A program made the translations under genes and the position numbers. Source: Streptomyces halstedii (GTDB taxonomy: Bacteria; Actinomycetota; Actinomycetes; Streptomycetales; Streptomycetaceae). Taken from it: a stretch of DNA of 38,085 nucleotides. Each line of letters opens with the position of its first letter. The stretch's first letter is position 1. Shown piece by piece: positions 26,566 through 35,585 of the stretch. A model generated the notes under the pieces. It was not told the origin of the DNA. It worked only from the letters and a program-made list of their open reading frames with translations, and did no database searches. The stretch spans positions 1 through 38,085 of the forward strand of contig JOAZ01000037.1 in assembly GCA_000720535.1 (NCBI GenBank), given 5' to 3'.

Positions 26566-27653
26566 CGGACGAAGCCGGAACGGTTTAACGCCTGCTCCCA
26601 GCTCCGCGGCTCATCTCCCGCTCTGCCAGCCTTCCCCCGGTCAGAAGGGGTGACACGGCTGCGGAGAGAGCCGGTGGGTGCTCCACGGTCCAGCGACGTT
26701 CGATGTTCTGGCCGGGCGGAAAGACGGGGTACTCCAAGACGTACTGAGGAACAGAGTGCGTCTGCCCGTCCCATGGACTTGGGCTGGCCAGGGCTGCTCG
26801 GCTTCCAATACTTCCAGGGGTCGTGCTGCGGGTGGTGAATCACGAACTGGTCGGCCACGTCGTAGGCCACCTCCACGAGCGCGAAGCCGATGGCGCCCTC
26901 CGCGTGCATCAAGTGGTCCACCCACTTGCGCGGGTCGGCGGCTCGGGTAGCGGGGCCAGGCAGGAACAGGAAGCGGTGAGGGTCCAGCGGGAGCGTGACG
27001 TCGCTCAGTGTGACGGCGCGCAGCTGGTCTTCGTCGTCGGGGCGGTTCCATACGGCGATCGGGGTATCGCTGGTCAGCAGGCACATGTCGCTGAAGCCGA
27101 GCGCCCATGGACGTGCTTCCAGGGCGAGTGCCAAGGTGGCGATGTTCTCGACGATGTAAAGCAGGTGGGGGTTGTTCTGCGCGAGCGTGCGCACCTCCTG
27201 CGGAAGACCGGTGATGTCCGGTGCTTCGCCCCGCTGATGGATAAGCCGCTTCCTCTGGCGGGTGGTGCGCAGGATCTGGGCAGCCATCCACCAGGCGAGG
27301 ACAGAGCGCTGATTAGGGTCCAACGGCCAGTCCGGCGTGAGCGCCCATTCCGGGTCGTGCAACAGCACCTTCAATACTGGGTCGGCACGTCCCTCAAGGG
27401 CGGTGAACAGATCCTCAGCAGCATGGTGAGGGACTCCCTCGGCACTGATCCCCCAGTAGTAACCGGTCTCGGCAGCGATGCCGGTAGGCGTCACGGGAAA
27501 CGGTTCGTTGATCTTGTCAAGCCGTCGCACCTTCAGCTTGTACGTGCGGCGTCCCATGTGCTGAGCAAAGTGCTTCAGGTACATCTGCGGCACTGTGTGA
27601 TCCCGGGTGCCGCCTGTCTTGGCCGCACGCTTCCCCGACGACGCCTTACCCAC
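26553..27653 (-). CDS. DUF4238 protein
   Basis: The start is probably GTG 27653, with AGGGGAGGG upstream (an ATG at 27689 has no clear ribosome site). About 366 residues. The family opening TRDHTVPQMYLKHFAQH is at residues 20-36, followed by KINEPFPVTPTGIAAETGYY. DMCLLTSDTPIAVWNRPDDE and the tail FVIHHPQHD also fit DUF4238. The family is widespread, without known activity, and often found next to defence or toxin genes. The last 85 residues look less conserved and overlap the IS630 scar, so the original stop may have been lost. It lies 84 bp downstream of the HEPN-like gene, probably in the same transcript. Confidence 0.7.
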   Translation of the reverse strand: MGKASSGKRAAKTGGTRDHTVPQMYLKHFAQHMGRRTYKLKVRRLDKINEPFPVTPTGIAAETGYYWGISAEGVPHHAAEDLFTALEGRADPVLKVLLHDPEWALTPDWPLDPNQRSVLAWWMAAQILRTTRQRKRLIHQRGEAPDITGLPQEVRTLAQNNPHLLYIVENIATLALALEARPWALGFSDMCLLTSDTPIAVWNRPDDEDQLRAVTLSDVTLPLDPHRFLFLPGPATRAADPRKWVDHLMHAEGAIGFALVEVAYDVADQFVIHHPQHDPWKYWKPSSPGQPKSMGRADALCSSVRLGVPRLSARPEHRTSLDRGAPTGSLRSRVTPSDRGKAGRAGDEPRSWEQALNRSGFVRGPG

Positions 27654-27737
27654 CGGCTGCCCTCCCCTTTGGCTTTTCACGCCAGTCATACACGCAGCCC
27701 AGCAGAAGGGTCAGGATTTACGGGCACCGCAGTCTGT

Positions 27738-29387
27738 CTACTGGCTGGCCTGGTGCTGTGCCTCGGCATGCTGGGCAAGCGCGCTCAGGGCGTCACCGGT
27801 CAGCGTGAGTACCTGCACGAACTGCTCATCGGGCCTCAACGCCTCCAGGCCGGCGCGCGTGAGAGTGGCGTGCCAGTCCTTTCCGCGAAGATGAGCCGGT
27901 CCGGTGGAACGGAGGCCTTGCAGGATGCGCAACGGGCGGATCAGCCTGTCGCTGTCACCTCCGCTGGAAGAGACCCACGTTTCGAGGCAGTTGATACTTT
28001 GCGCTTTGACGTCGGTCACGCTGGGAAGGCGCCGGAGGGCCTTGACGTTCAGGTAGTCGATGACCCCTTTGGCGAGCAGCAGTATGAGGGTGTCGGCTTC
28101 GTGCTGCTCGCTGCTGGTGGGCATGTGCAGGCCCTCAAAGGCGATTTGGTCGGCGGGGTGCCATGGCTTGTAGGCCACTTGTCCCAGAAGCGTTCCCAGG
28201 GCAGTGCTGAAGTGCTCTCGTGCGGCGAACAGCCCGCGTAGCGGGTCGGGCGGTCCGTCGGTCCATCGTCCGAGGATGTCGCGGTCGAAGCGACCCTCGT
28301 CGCGTTTTCCGCTGGGCGGGACGTTGAAGCTGAGCCAGTGATCGCGTTCTTCGGCTGGCAGGTCGCGTCCGAGATCTCCGAGGTAGACCTCGATGAGGCC
28401 GTCGGGGTTGGTGCCGATGGAGATGCCCCACAGTTCCAGGCAGCTCAGGCGGCCGTTCTCGATGCGGTAGCGGGACGGCTGAGACGTGTACCGATTGAGG
28501 ACCTCGCGCCGGAAGTAGACCCGGGTCAAGTAGTGCGGGGTGCCGCGGTCGGTGAAGTAGTTGCTCAGCTTGTCGGGCTCGCACGTGGAGGTGATGCGCT
28601 CCCCGGTGTTGGGGTCGATGGCGACCGTGAATTCCTGGAATCGGCGTTCGGAGGTGTGAGGGCGGGCCAGGTCAGCGGGTTCTGCGTCGACGGGCAGAAC
28701 AATCTGCTTTCCGACCAGCCGTACGAAGCCCGGGCGGTCCACTGAGTGGATGCCTCCGCTGTGGAAGGCGAAGTGCCGCAGGCCGGAGCGGTCACTTGCG
28801 TCGATCATCGGGTCCGGTACGTGATCGAACCTGGTGATGCGGTCATGCTGGATCACCAGCAGGCGGCTGCGCGCGGCGAGGTAGCGGCGCGGGGACAGGG
28901 CCGCGATGTCGACGCGTAGCTCGGTGTCGGTGCGTCGAGTGCGCACCAGTTCGTGATCACGGCCAGCATCGTCGAGGTAGTACCAGGAGCCATCGTTCCT
29001 GGGGATGGCGTCGAAGTACCACAGGAACGAGGGGGTGAACTCCAGGGTCGGTTCGGCGAGCCCGTGGTGAGAGCGAAGCTGTACGAAGAACTCTGCGTGC
29101 TCCTCTTCGCCTCGCAGTCCCTCTTCGAAGACCGTGCGTTGCTCCGGGTAGAAGGTGCTGATCCCCGCGGCGCCGATCGCTGCCTGGCTCCAGGTGTACT
29201 CCTGCAGGGCATGTTCCCGTGCCGCAGGAGGGACCAGGTAGCTGCTGATTCCCCAGTCGAAGCGGTCCTGGACGGGCTTTCCGAGGATCGTGACCCACTC
29301 GGTGGGCGTGGCGGTAAGTGGAGCCAGGTAACCATCCGGCCTCGCGTGTTCGGGAAGGTCGTCGCAGCTTCCGCTGCTGTAAATCAT
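27738..29387 (-). CDS. Large protein with C-terminal HEPN-like RX5H motif
   Basis: I take ATG 29387 as start. A GTG at 29432 would add 15 hydrophobic residues with poorer codon bias. About 549 residues. The N-terminal two thirds is a mixed alpha/beta region without a recognised family (TPSFLWYFDAIPRNDGSWYY, then SRLLVIQHDRITRFDHVPD). The last 150 residues are helical. They contain LQGLRSTGPAHLRGKDW, with Arg-x5-His as in HEPN ribonucleases, preceded by a long helix (INCLETWVSSSGGDSDRLIR). In ApeA-like and similar proteins a sensor part is joined to a C-terminal HEPN nuclease that cuts RNA during phage infection. That role is inferred here. Confidence 0.55.
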   Translation of the reverse strand: MIYSSGSCDDLPEHARPDGYLAPLTATPTEWVTILGKPVQDRFDWGISSYLVPPAAREHALQEYTWSQAAIGAAGISTFYPEQRTVFEEGLRGEEEHAEFFVQLRSHHGLAEPTLEFTPSFLWYFDAIPRNDGSWYYLDDAGRDHELVRTRRTDTELRVDIAALSPRRYLAARSRLLVIQHDRITRFDHVPDPMIDASDRSGLRHFAFHSGGIHSVDRPGFVRLVGKQIVLPVDAEPADLARPHTSERRFQEFTVAIDPNTGERITSTCEPDKLSNYFTDRGTPHYLTRVYFRREVLNRYTSQPSRYRIENGRLSCLELWGISIGTNPDGLIEVYLGDLGRDLPAEERDHWLSFNVPPSGKRDEGRFDRDILGRWTDGPPDPLRGLFAAREHFSTALGTLLGQVAYKPWHPADQIAFEGLHMPTSSEQHEADTLILLLAKGVIDYLNVKALRRLPSVTDVKAQSINCLETWVSSSGGDSDRLIRPLRILQGLRSTGPAHLRGKDWHATLTRAGLEALRPDEQFVQVLTLTGDALSALAQHAEAQHQASQ

Positions 29388-29547
29388 CGCCACGACTACG
29401 AGTGCAGGAAAGAGGAGAGCGACCCTGCGCACGGTTTTCGTCCGAGTGCCTTCTCACCCGGCTACCACTCGCAGCGGTGCGGCAGCTGCTGAGCGGCCCG
29501 GATGTCGTCGCGTCCGTGTTCTTGCTCTTCCCGCATGGGCGTTCACG

Positions 29548-29733
29548 CTACACACCATCGTCGATGTGCAGTGTCCAGCGAGACGCAAAGCCGCTGTGGG
29601 ATCCGAGCCGGGTGGCAAGTCCGCGTAGCGCCGCGTAGCCGTCGTCGCGTTCATCCGTCTTGTCGGCACAGAGCATCTGTTCGCAGGGGTCGATGACGTG
29701 GATCTGGATAAGCCCAGGTCCATCGTGGTCCAT
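29548..29733 (-). CDS. Possible small protein
   Basis: 61 codons from ATG 29733, reading IQIHVIDPCEQMLCADKTDE near the start and GFASRWTLHIDDGV at the end. It begins with a strand-like segment as in several small Streptomyces plasmid proteins. There is no strong ribosome site and no recognised family. Codon bias is moderately like real genes. It may equally be a relic. Confidence 0.3.
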   Translation of the reverse strand: MDHDGPGLIQIHVIDPCEQMLCADKTDERDDGYAALRGLATRLGSHSGFASRWTLHIDDGV

Positions 29734-30076
29734 CGTGCTCGCCCACCAATCGCAGCCGCGTCGCCGCACCGCACCGGGCGCGCGCCGCGACCGGGCGGGC
29801 TCCCATATCACTCACCCCCTTGACCGCGACCTGATCGCGGGCCGAAACCGGCTCTGTCCAGGGGAAACGTCGCGGTAGCAGAACTCGACAAGGGGGTGCG
29901 GCGGAACCCGACAAGGGGGTCGCGCGCCCGACCGCACCCGGGCCACGGGGCGCCGGCCGCGCGCGAACTGGTGCGGTGCGGAGCATCAGGTGCGGCGCCC
30001 CGACGCGCGCGAGAGCGCCGAACATCGCCGGGTGGTGCGGTGCCGCGCGCGGTGGCGCACCATCACGATGCGCACC

Positions 30077-30122
30077 ACGGTGGAGTCCACCGTCGTCCGG
30101 CGCACCAGAGTGGAGTCCACTC
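30077..30122. repeat. Two odd palindromes with shared core and compensating flanks
   Basis: ACGGTGGAGTCCACCGT (30077-30093) and GAGTGGAGTCCACTC (30108-30122) share the core GTGGAGTCCAC. They differ in the flanks such that each stays self-complementary. They sit in 30-bp direct-repeat units that both begin GCGCACCA. This looks like two binding sites for a dimeric protein, or part of an origin of transfer beside the relaxase operon. Confidence 0.5.
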
Positions 30123-30143
30123 GGTGGGCGATGCCGGGCATCG

Positions 30144-30473
30144 TCACCGCAGCCAGACGTTGGAGTGCCGCAACCGGGACAGGGCGCGGGCATCGCGGCG
30201 CGCGGCAGCGTTGCCGATCCGGCTCTGCCTAGAGCGAGGGCGGCGCGACTCCCCGGCTGCCAGGCGGCGCTTCCCGGCGTCCTGGAGCCGCTCCCGCTGG
30301 TCCTCCAGTTCCTTCTTCTTGGCCGCCTTCGGCTTCGGTGTCCGGGGCCGCTTCCAGATCGGCTGCCACCCCGAGGCTTCATCGAGCGCGGCGGCTATCT
30401 CCCCACTGGCTGCGACGGCTCGGGCGAGGACCTCCTCCAGTCCCGGGAGCTGAGGATTCTCCGGTGTGGTCAT
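30144..30473 (-). CDS. Basic helical protein downstream of relaxase
   Basis: The gene encodes 109 residues. Its ATG overlaps the relaxase stop (ATGA), so translation is coupled. The N-terminal 35 residues are acidic and helical (LPGLEEVLARAVAASGEIAA). The remainder is strongly basic with a Lys/Arg-rich helix (KAAKKKELEDQRERLQDAGK). It would suit a DNA-binding accessory factor of conjugation, but no family is recognised. The upstream relaxase is broken, so its current role is unclear. Confidence 0.5.
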   Translation of the reverse strand: MTTPENPQLPGLEEVLARAVAASGEIAAALDEASGWQPIWKRPRTPKPKAAKKKELEDQRERLQDAGKRRLAAGESRRPRSRQSRIGNAAARRDARALSRLRHSNVWLR

Positions 30474-32130
30474 GCGAGTCCCCCAGAGGGTGTCCGCCCC
30501 GACGCCGACTGCACGCCGGGCGGCGAAGTGTGTGACGGCGCGGGCGTCGCCGGGGCGGGCCGCTGCCGGAGGCGGCGGGCGACGTCGCGCTCCCGGACAC
30601 CGTCCTGGAGGCTGACGGCCATCAGGGCGACGGCCTCGATCGTGGAGCGGGTCTGCTCCAGCGCGGCAACATCGGTCTCCTGCTGCTGCTCCTGGTCGCG
30701 GCCGGCCTTCCGGTCCGTACGCGACAGCCGCGGGCCGGACCTCGAGGCGCCGGGCACAGCGACGGTGTGCGGACGAGCACGGGAGCCCAGGCGCTCCGAG
30801 CGGCGCACCGTGTGAACCCGGGCGGAGAGCGCGCCGGCGGCCCGGCGGGCCCGCGCGTAGAGGGGCAGCATCCGGTTACGGGTCAGCGGGCGCAGCACGG
30901 CCTGGTCGTCGGTATCGCGCGGGTACAGGGCGCGCAGATCGGCGGTCACCGCCAGACCCCGGCCGACGGGCCGGGTGAAGTCGTCGAGAACCGTCTGCAC
31001 GATCCGTTCATCCAGGCCGGGCTCGTGCGGGCGACCGCGCAGAACGTAGGAGAGGTGGCGGCGGGCCTCGGCGAGCAGATGGTGGCGTTTGAACGCGCCG
31101 CGCATCACGTACACCACGGCGACGACGTCGACGGCCGCCAGGACGATGTCGACCACCGGCCGCACCCGCGCCCATACAGCCGCGGCCGCCGCCCGCGCCC
31201 GCTGCGCGAGCCGGTTTACGACGTCGGCGCCGACCGCGGCGATGGCCGACTCCCGCCACCGCTCCCGGAGTTCGGACAGTGACCGCGGCTCGGTGCGCTT
31301 GGGCGGGCGCGTCCGGTCGGCGGCCCGGCAGGCCAGACCGTAGGCGGCCCGCTCCCCCGGCTCGTGCCCGTGCTCTTCCATGTACTCGGCGGTGAAGACG
31401 AACAGCGCTTCCTCGATCTGCTGACGGCGCGTCGACTGCCAGCCGATGAGCCGCCGGTCGATGCCGGCGATCTCCATGACGGGACGGCGGCCGGGCGTCA
31501 CCTCGCGTGGCTCCCACGCCCACCCGAGCCGGGCGGACACCTCCTCCATGAAGTAGAGGAGGTAGAGGGTGTCGGCCACGACGATGTGGGCAAGCAGCGA
31601 GTCCGCCGACACGTTGCCCCACGTCCCTGACCCGTCCGGGCGCCGGGCCCGGATCGACACCACGGCGTGATCGTGGAGCAGCGGTTTCGATTCGGCGGCC
31701 CTGGACTCGTGGTGCCGGAACACCGCGACGATCAGCCCGTCCTTCACCGGGGCGCGGTGCTTACCGCCGCTCCCCCAGCGGATCTGCGCGACCGATTCCT
31801 CCAGCCACTTCAGCATCTTGTCCACGGCGGTGTCCTGGCACGACTCCAGCACCAGGCGCCGTTTGTCATCCTCCGGTCGGCGTCCGGGTGCCGACCCTCC
31901 CCCAGGAGCAGCTCGGCCTGCCGCTCGGTCACCACGTCCCCGGCCGTGAGGCCGACCGCGGCCAGGCCCTCGCCCCTCCAGATCCCGGGCGGGACACCGG
32001 CCTCGTCTGGGCGGCGCGCAGCGGCCTACCCGCGGGGCGGTGGCCGTCGCCGACCATCACGCCGCGGAAGTAGTACCGCCATCCGTCACCGGGACGGACC
32101 TCCGATTTGCTGATCACCGGGTCATGAAAC
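30470..32130 (-). pseudogene. TrwC/MobF-type relaxase, frameshifted and internally deleted
   Basis: Restoring frames gives an actinobacterial TrwC-type relaxase. It starts near GDGWRYYFRGVMVGDGHRPA (about 32080), then AGDVVTERQAELLLGEGRHP after a frameshift near 31985. After a second shift near 31885 comes DKMLKWLEESVAQIRWGSGG (start of the open 460-codon frame at 31852). The metal-binding LLHDHAVVSIRARRPDG and GRRPVMEIAGIDRRLIGW follow. Compared with the family about 70 residues seem deleted before the second frame. The C-terminal part (from about residue 190) is Arg/Ala-rich, with hydrophobic stretches (IVLAAVDVVAVVYVM). The relaxase would nick the transfer origin. As read it cannot be functional. 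Confidence 0.7.
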
Positions 32131-32276
32131 ACCGGCCGTGACCTGGGCAAAAGGCCGATCCGGGGCCTGTCCCGCCGGTCGGGAGACCATCACCAGATCT
32201 TTACCGTGGCGCCCGCCAGGCGGGCCGTCACACCAGCCTGAGACGGTAAGCCGCCGACGTGTGCACAGTCCGCCGC

Positions 32277-32474
32277 ATGACCAACGAACTGCTCCACGGA
32301 GACCTCTGCCCGCTGTGCTGCCGACCCCTCACGCTGCGCACGGCCACCATCGTCCACTCGAACGTGCCGTACCCGACCCGGATCGACTTGGTGCCCCACT
32401 GCACCAGCTGCGCTGGCGACATGGCCCGTGCGCAGGAGTGGGCCGACCTGATGCGCGCCCGCTACGAGAGCTGA
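32277..32474 (+). CDS. Small zinc-ribbon protein
   Basis: 65 residues from ATG 32277. Two Cys pairs, CPLCCRPL and HCTSCAGDM, are spaced about 31 residues apart and should bind one zinc ion. The gene is divergent from the relaxase relic. Such short zinc-ribbon proteins are frequent on actinobacterial plasmids and phages and have no assigned function. A GCCCGCC-A-GGCGGGC hairpin lies about 55 bases upstream. Confidence 0.55.
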   Translation: MTNELLHGDLCPLCCRPLTLRTATIVHSNVPYPTRIDLVPHCTSCAGDMARAQEWADLMRARYES

Positions 32475-32694
32475 CCCCGGCCGTGCGATTACTGCGCGCC
32501 GACCACACGAGCACCACCCGCCACGAAAACGGACGGCAACTGACTCCAGCGTCATCGAGCGCACACCAGTGCCTCACATCCCCGACAACCCACCACTGCC
32601 GACCGCGCCACGTCACCGACGCCCTGCAACACGAACAGCCACCACTGCCCCCGGCCACCAGTCGGGGGCTTCGTGCTTCCCGGAGGAGTTCGCC

Positions 32695-33033
32695 GTGCCC
32701 ACGTACGAGACCCTGCCGCGCTTCGCTGCCGACCTGGACCGCCTCACCCCGGAACAACGCCGCAAGTTCCGCCAGACCGTGGCGGCCTTCGTCGAGGACC
32801 TGCGCGCCGGAGGACGCTTCCGCGCCGGCCTTCGCGTCAAGCGTGTCCAACGGACGACCGGGGTCTACGAGCTCACCTGGTCCATGGGCACCGGGCCCGC
32901 AGAACGCGCCACCGGGCAGTACGGTCCGGCGCTCCGCCCCGGCACACCGCACGTGATCTGGCGACGCATCGGCACCCACGACATCCTCACCGGTGTCCGT
33001 GGACAGCGAAGTCAGTCGACAACGCTCCTGTGA
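32695..33033 (+). CDS. RelE/ParE-fold toxin candidate
   Basis: 112 residues from GTG 32695, with GGAGGAG eight bases upstream. The order YETLPRFAADLDRLTPEQRR, then FRAGLRVKRVQRTTGVYELTW and VIWRRIGTHDIL resembles the small alpha/beta RelE-type mRNA interferase fold (two helices, then sheet with a final WRRIGxHDI strand). The last 15 residues seem to be read-through. No partner antitoxin is visible on either side. It may be solitary, or its antitoxin was lost in the rearrangement ending at about 33060. Confidence 0.55.
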   Translation: MPTYETLPRFAADLDRLTPEQRRKFRQTVAAFVEDLRAGGRFRAGLRVKRVQRTTGVYELTWSMGTGPAERATGQYGPALRPGTPHVIWRRIGTHDILTGVRGQRSQSTTLL

Positions 33034-33147
33034 CCTGCGGCGACTAACTTCATTGTCCAAGCTGGTGGGCCTTTATGGCTGGCGATGTCAATTTGGGTGC
33101 GGTTCCTCGCTTCCCAGGTCGCGACACGCTCCTGCGGGCGTCTGCTG

Positions 33148-33756
33148 TCAGACGGGTGGCCAGTTTCGCAACGCCGCGTCGGCCACCTGCTGGAGTTCGG
33201 AGCGGCTGGCGCCGCCGACGGCCTGGACGGCGATGCCGTTCGCCACGGTCATGATGTAGCGGGCGAGCAGTTCCGGGTCCGCGCCCGAGGGCAGATCACC
33301 CTCGTCGACGGCCTGTTGGAACCGGTGGCGGAGGAGAGCACGGCCGTCGTCGCGCCAGGCGATCAGGGCATCCTGGGCCGCCCGTCCGGAGTCGCCGGCG
33401 GCCAGCGAGCCCTGCACGCCCAGGCATCCGGCGGGGCAGCCGGGGCGGGTGGTCGTGCTGACCGAGCCGGCGAGGAACGCCGTGGCCACCTCCCGGGCGC
33501 GCGGCTTCTCCAGCGCGCGGGCCGCATAGGCGGCGGGGCCTTCGGTGTAGCGCTCCAGGGCCTTACGGAACAGCGTCTCCTTGTTGCCGAAGGCCGCGTA
33601 CATGCTCTTGCGGGTGATGCCCATGGCGCTGGTCAGGTCGGTCAGGCTGGCGCCTTCGTAGCCCTGCTGCCAGAAGACCATCATCGCCCGCTCCAGGGCC
33701 TCGTCTGCGTCGAAGCCTCTCGGCCGGCCGATCGGCGCTCTCCGGGTGATCTCCAC
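33148..33756 (-). CDS. TetR-family repressor
   Basis: 202 residues from GTG 33756, with AGGATGAG upstream. The N-terminal helix-turn-helix is typical of TetR: ALERAMMVFWQQGYEGASLT, then DLTSAMGITRKSMYAAFGNK. The ligand domain (50-200) has three Cys residues near GCPAGCLG. It is transcribed away from the SDR gene. The 18-bp inverted repeat between them (33777-33826) is the expected operator, so it should repress both genes until a ligand binds. Confidence 0.9.
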   Translation of the reverse strand: MEITRRAPIGRPRGFDADEALERAMMVFWQQGYEGASLTDLTSAMGITRKSMYAAFGNKETLFRKALERYTEGPAAYAARALEKPRAREVATAFLAGSVSTTTRPGCPAGCLGVQGSLAAGDSGRAAQDALIAWRDDGRALLRHRFQQAVDEGDLPSGADPELLARYIMTVANGIAVQAVGGASRSELQQVADAALRNWPPV

Positions 33757-33776
33757 GGGCTCATCCTACCGCCTCG

Positions 33777-33826
33777 ATACCGATCGGTGCAGAAGTGCTA
33801 CGTTTTCTTTCTGCACCGATCGGTAT
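33777..33826. promoter_or_regulatory. TetR operator, 18-bp perfect inverted repeat
   Basis: ATACCGATCGGTGCAGAA (33777-33794) is repeated in inverted form at 33809-33826, with 14 bases between. Each arm itself holds the palindrome ACCGATCGGT, so the site offers two complete TetR dimer sites. It overlaps the shared promoter region of the divergent TetR and SDR genes. Confidence 0.85.
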
Positions 33827-33848
33827 CTAAGTTTCGGGAGTTCAAGCA

Positions 33849-34595
33849 ATGGGACATCTGCAAGGCAAGACCGCCGTCGTCACCGGCGGCAGCACAGGAA
33901 TCGGCCTGGCCACCGCCGCGCGGCTGGCGTCCGAGGGTGCCCATGTGTTCATCACCGGTCGGCGCAAGGACGCGCTCGACAGGGCCGTCGAGTCGATCGG
34001 TTCCGCGGTCACCGCGGTGCCGGGCGACATATCGGAGCCGGCCGACCTGGACCGGCTGCACGACGCAATCCGTGACCGAGGCCGGGGTCTGGACGTGCTC
34101 TTCGCCAACGCGGGTATGGCCGCACTCGCACCGCTGGAGCAGGCCACCCAGGAACAGTTCGACCAGATCTTCGGCGTCAACGTCCGGGGCACACTGCTCA
34201 CCGTGCAGAAGGCATTGCCGCTGCTCAACAACGGCGCCTCGGTGATCTTTAACGACTCCATCCGTGCCGACGACGGCAGGGAGACCTTCGGCCTGTATGC
34301 GGCGTCGAAGGCCGCGATCCGGTCCCTCGCGCGGACCTGGGCCAACGAGCTGAAAGGCAGGGGCATCCGGGTCAACACGGTCGCGCCGGGCGCGATCGAC
34401 ACCCCCGGAGTCGACATCGCCATCGGCGAGGAGAACGCGACCGCCGTCAAGGCGGAACTCGCGGCGGGAGTGCCGATCGGCCGCAGGGGGCGCCCGGAGG
34501 AGATCGCCGCCGCCGTGGCCTTCCTCGCCTCCGCGGACAGCAGCTTCATGATCGGCACCACCCTGCACGTCAACGGCGGCGAGAACCAGTTCTGA
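33849..34595 (+). CDS. Short-chain dehydrogenase/reductase
   Basis: 248 residues from ATG 33849, with CGGGAG eight bases upstream. This is a classical SDR: cofactor motif TGGSTGIG (12-19), the segment DVLFANAG, active-site Ser in VIFNDSIRAD, and YAASK. The tail RVNTVAPGAIDTPG and FMIGTTLHVNGGE is typical. It probably uses NADP(H), suggested by GRR after the second strand. Function is likely reduction of a small carbonyl compound, with the ligand sensed by the divergent TetR. A hairpin at 34620-34645 ends the transcript. Confidence 0.92.
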   Translation: MGHLQGKTAVVTGGSTGIGLATAARLASEGAHVFITGRRKDALDRAVESIGSAVTAVPGDISEPADLDRLHDAIRDRGRGLDVLFANAGMAALAPLEQATQEQFDQIFGVNVRGTLLTVQKALPLLNNGASVIFNDSIRADDGRETFGLYAASKAAIRSLARTWANELKGRGIRVNTVAPGAIDTPGVDIAIGEENATAVKAELAAGVPIGRRGRPEEIAAAVAFLASADSSFMIGTTLHVNGGENQF

Positions 34596-34619
34596 CCCCG
34601 CCACGCGGAGCCCCGACCT

Positions 34620-34645
34620 GCCGCGGGCGATTTCACGCCCGCGGC
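34620..34645 (+). terminator. Terminator hairpin after SDR gene
   Basis: CCGCGGGCG (34621-34629) pairs with CGCCCGCGG (34636-34644), and the flanking G/C adds one pair. The loop is six bases. It lies 25 bases after the SDR stop. No T-run follows, as is usual in actinobacteria. Confidence 0.65.
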
Positions 34646-35002
34646 ATTCCGCCTGGCCCGCACGAGCATCCGCGCAGCACGCCCAGACTGGACACGGAGC
34701 GCAAGATCCACCCCGACCGGTAGGGCAACCCAGCACCCCGAGCGTCACCTCGTACGACTGGGTTCGCCGGCAAGGAAGCCGAAACGACTGGGTTCACTGT
34801 CAAACGCCTCGCTTGGATGGCAGCGGACAACCGGACCCTGATCCGAATGGCGCGGCGTGCGAATTCGCACGCGAGCGTTCGAGTCAAATAGAACAAGGGG
34901 CGCTGCGTTGAAGCACCTCGCTCCAGGCGGAGACCACACATCAGCGGCCCGCCACCGAGCGGATGGCGGGCCGCTGATGTAAGTGATGCCGTGGGTGGAG
35001 CG
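34646..35002. other. Intergenic stretch with terminator
   Basis: No gene is seen. Arms at 34938-34954 and 34964-34980 form a perfect 17-bp hairpin with a nine-base loop. It would end transcription of the minus-strand operon that finishes at 35003, and possibly of both strands. Confidence 0.5.
34938..34980 (-). terminator. 17-bp hairpin terminator
   Basis: ACATCAGCGGCCCGCCA pairs perfectly with its complement at 34964-34980. It is located 23 bases beyond the stop of the SLOG-type gene on the minus strand. Confidence 0.65.
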
Positions 35003-35585
35003 TCAGCCCTTGGGGGCGTGCAGTGCCTTGTCCCGGATCGCGGTGGCCTTCTTGATGATGGCCTGTCGAACCTTCTCGTACTCCGCTGCGTCGGGGAGGT
35101 CGGCGAGGAAAACCCAGCGGCCGGGTCGGACCTTCCACCAGCCACCGCTCCGCGCGGAGGAAGGTGCCGAGTCGGATGGCGGCGGGGCCCAGCAGCCGGA
35201 CCGGGACGGGGCGGATCGTCGTCGCGTAGTACAGGGCGGCGGTCACCTCGTGCAGGGTGCCGACCCCGCCGCCCATGACCACGACCAGGCCGACGTCGTC
35301 GAGGTAGGCGTGCAGGCGCTCGCCCATCGTCGGCGCGTGCACGGCGTCGGTGACGTACGGGTTGAACGGCCCCCACTCCTGGTCGGCCAGGGTGATCGCG
35401 GTGACCGGTACTCCGTGGCGGGCTGCGCCCTGGGCGGCGGCTTCCATCAGGCCGTTGTAGCCGCCGTGCCGCAGCCCGTACCCGGCCGCGCCCAGGGCGT
35501 CCCCGGCGGCCAGGGCGAGGTGCTGCTCGCCGGGGCGGGCGACGACGCCGGCGAACAGCGCCGCGGTGCGCGCGGGATGGGTCAT
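35003..35585 (-). pseudogene. LOG/SLOG-type nucleotide-binding protein, one frameshift
   Basis: ATG 35585 overlaps the stop of the nucleotidyltransferase gene (ATGA). The protein has the LOG-family Rossmann fold: GYGLRHGGYNGLMEAAAQGA, and VVVMGGGVGTLHEVTAALYY in place of the PGGxGTxxE site. The frame breaks near 35108 in a run of A/T. The natural tail (LADLPDAAEYEKVRQAI, ending ALHAPKG at 35003) is in the next frame. Restored length is about 194 residues. LOG proteins cleave nucleoside monophosphates; SLOG relatives sense nucleotide signals. Which applies is unknown. Confidence 0.7.

Larger units (their letters stand above)
29388..30143. other. Stretch with short direct repeats and palindromes
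   Basis: Mostly non-coding. CGACAAGGGGGT occurs twice, at 29886-29897 and 29909-29920. Two 30-bp units starting GCGCACCA lie at about 30070-30099 and 30100-30129; each holds an odd palindrome. One possible small gene is listed separately. The position, just beyond the conjugation genes, would suit an origin of transfer or replication. Confidence 0.4.
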
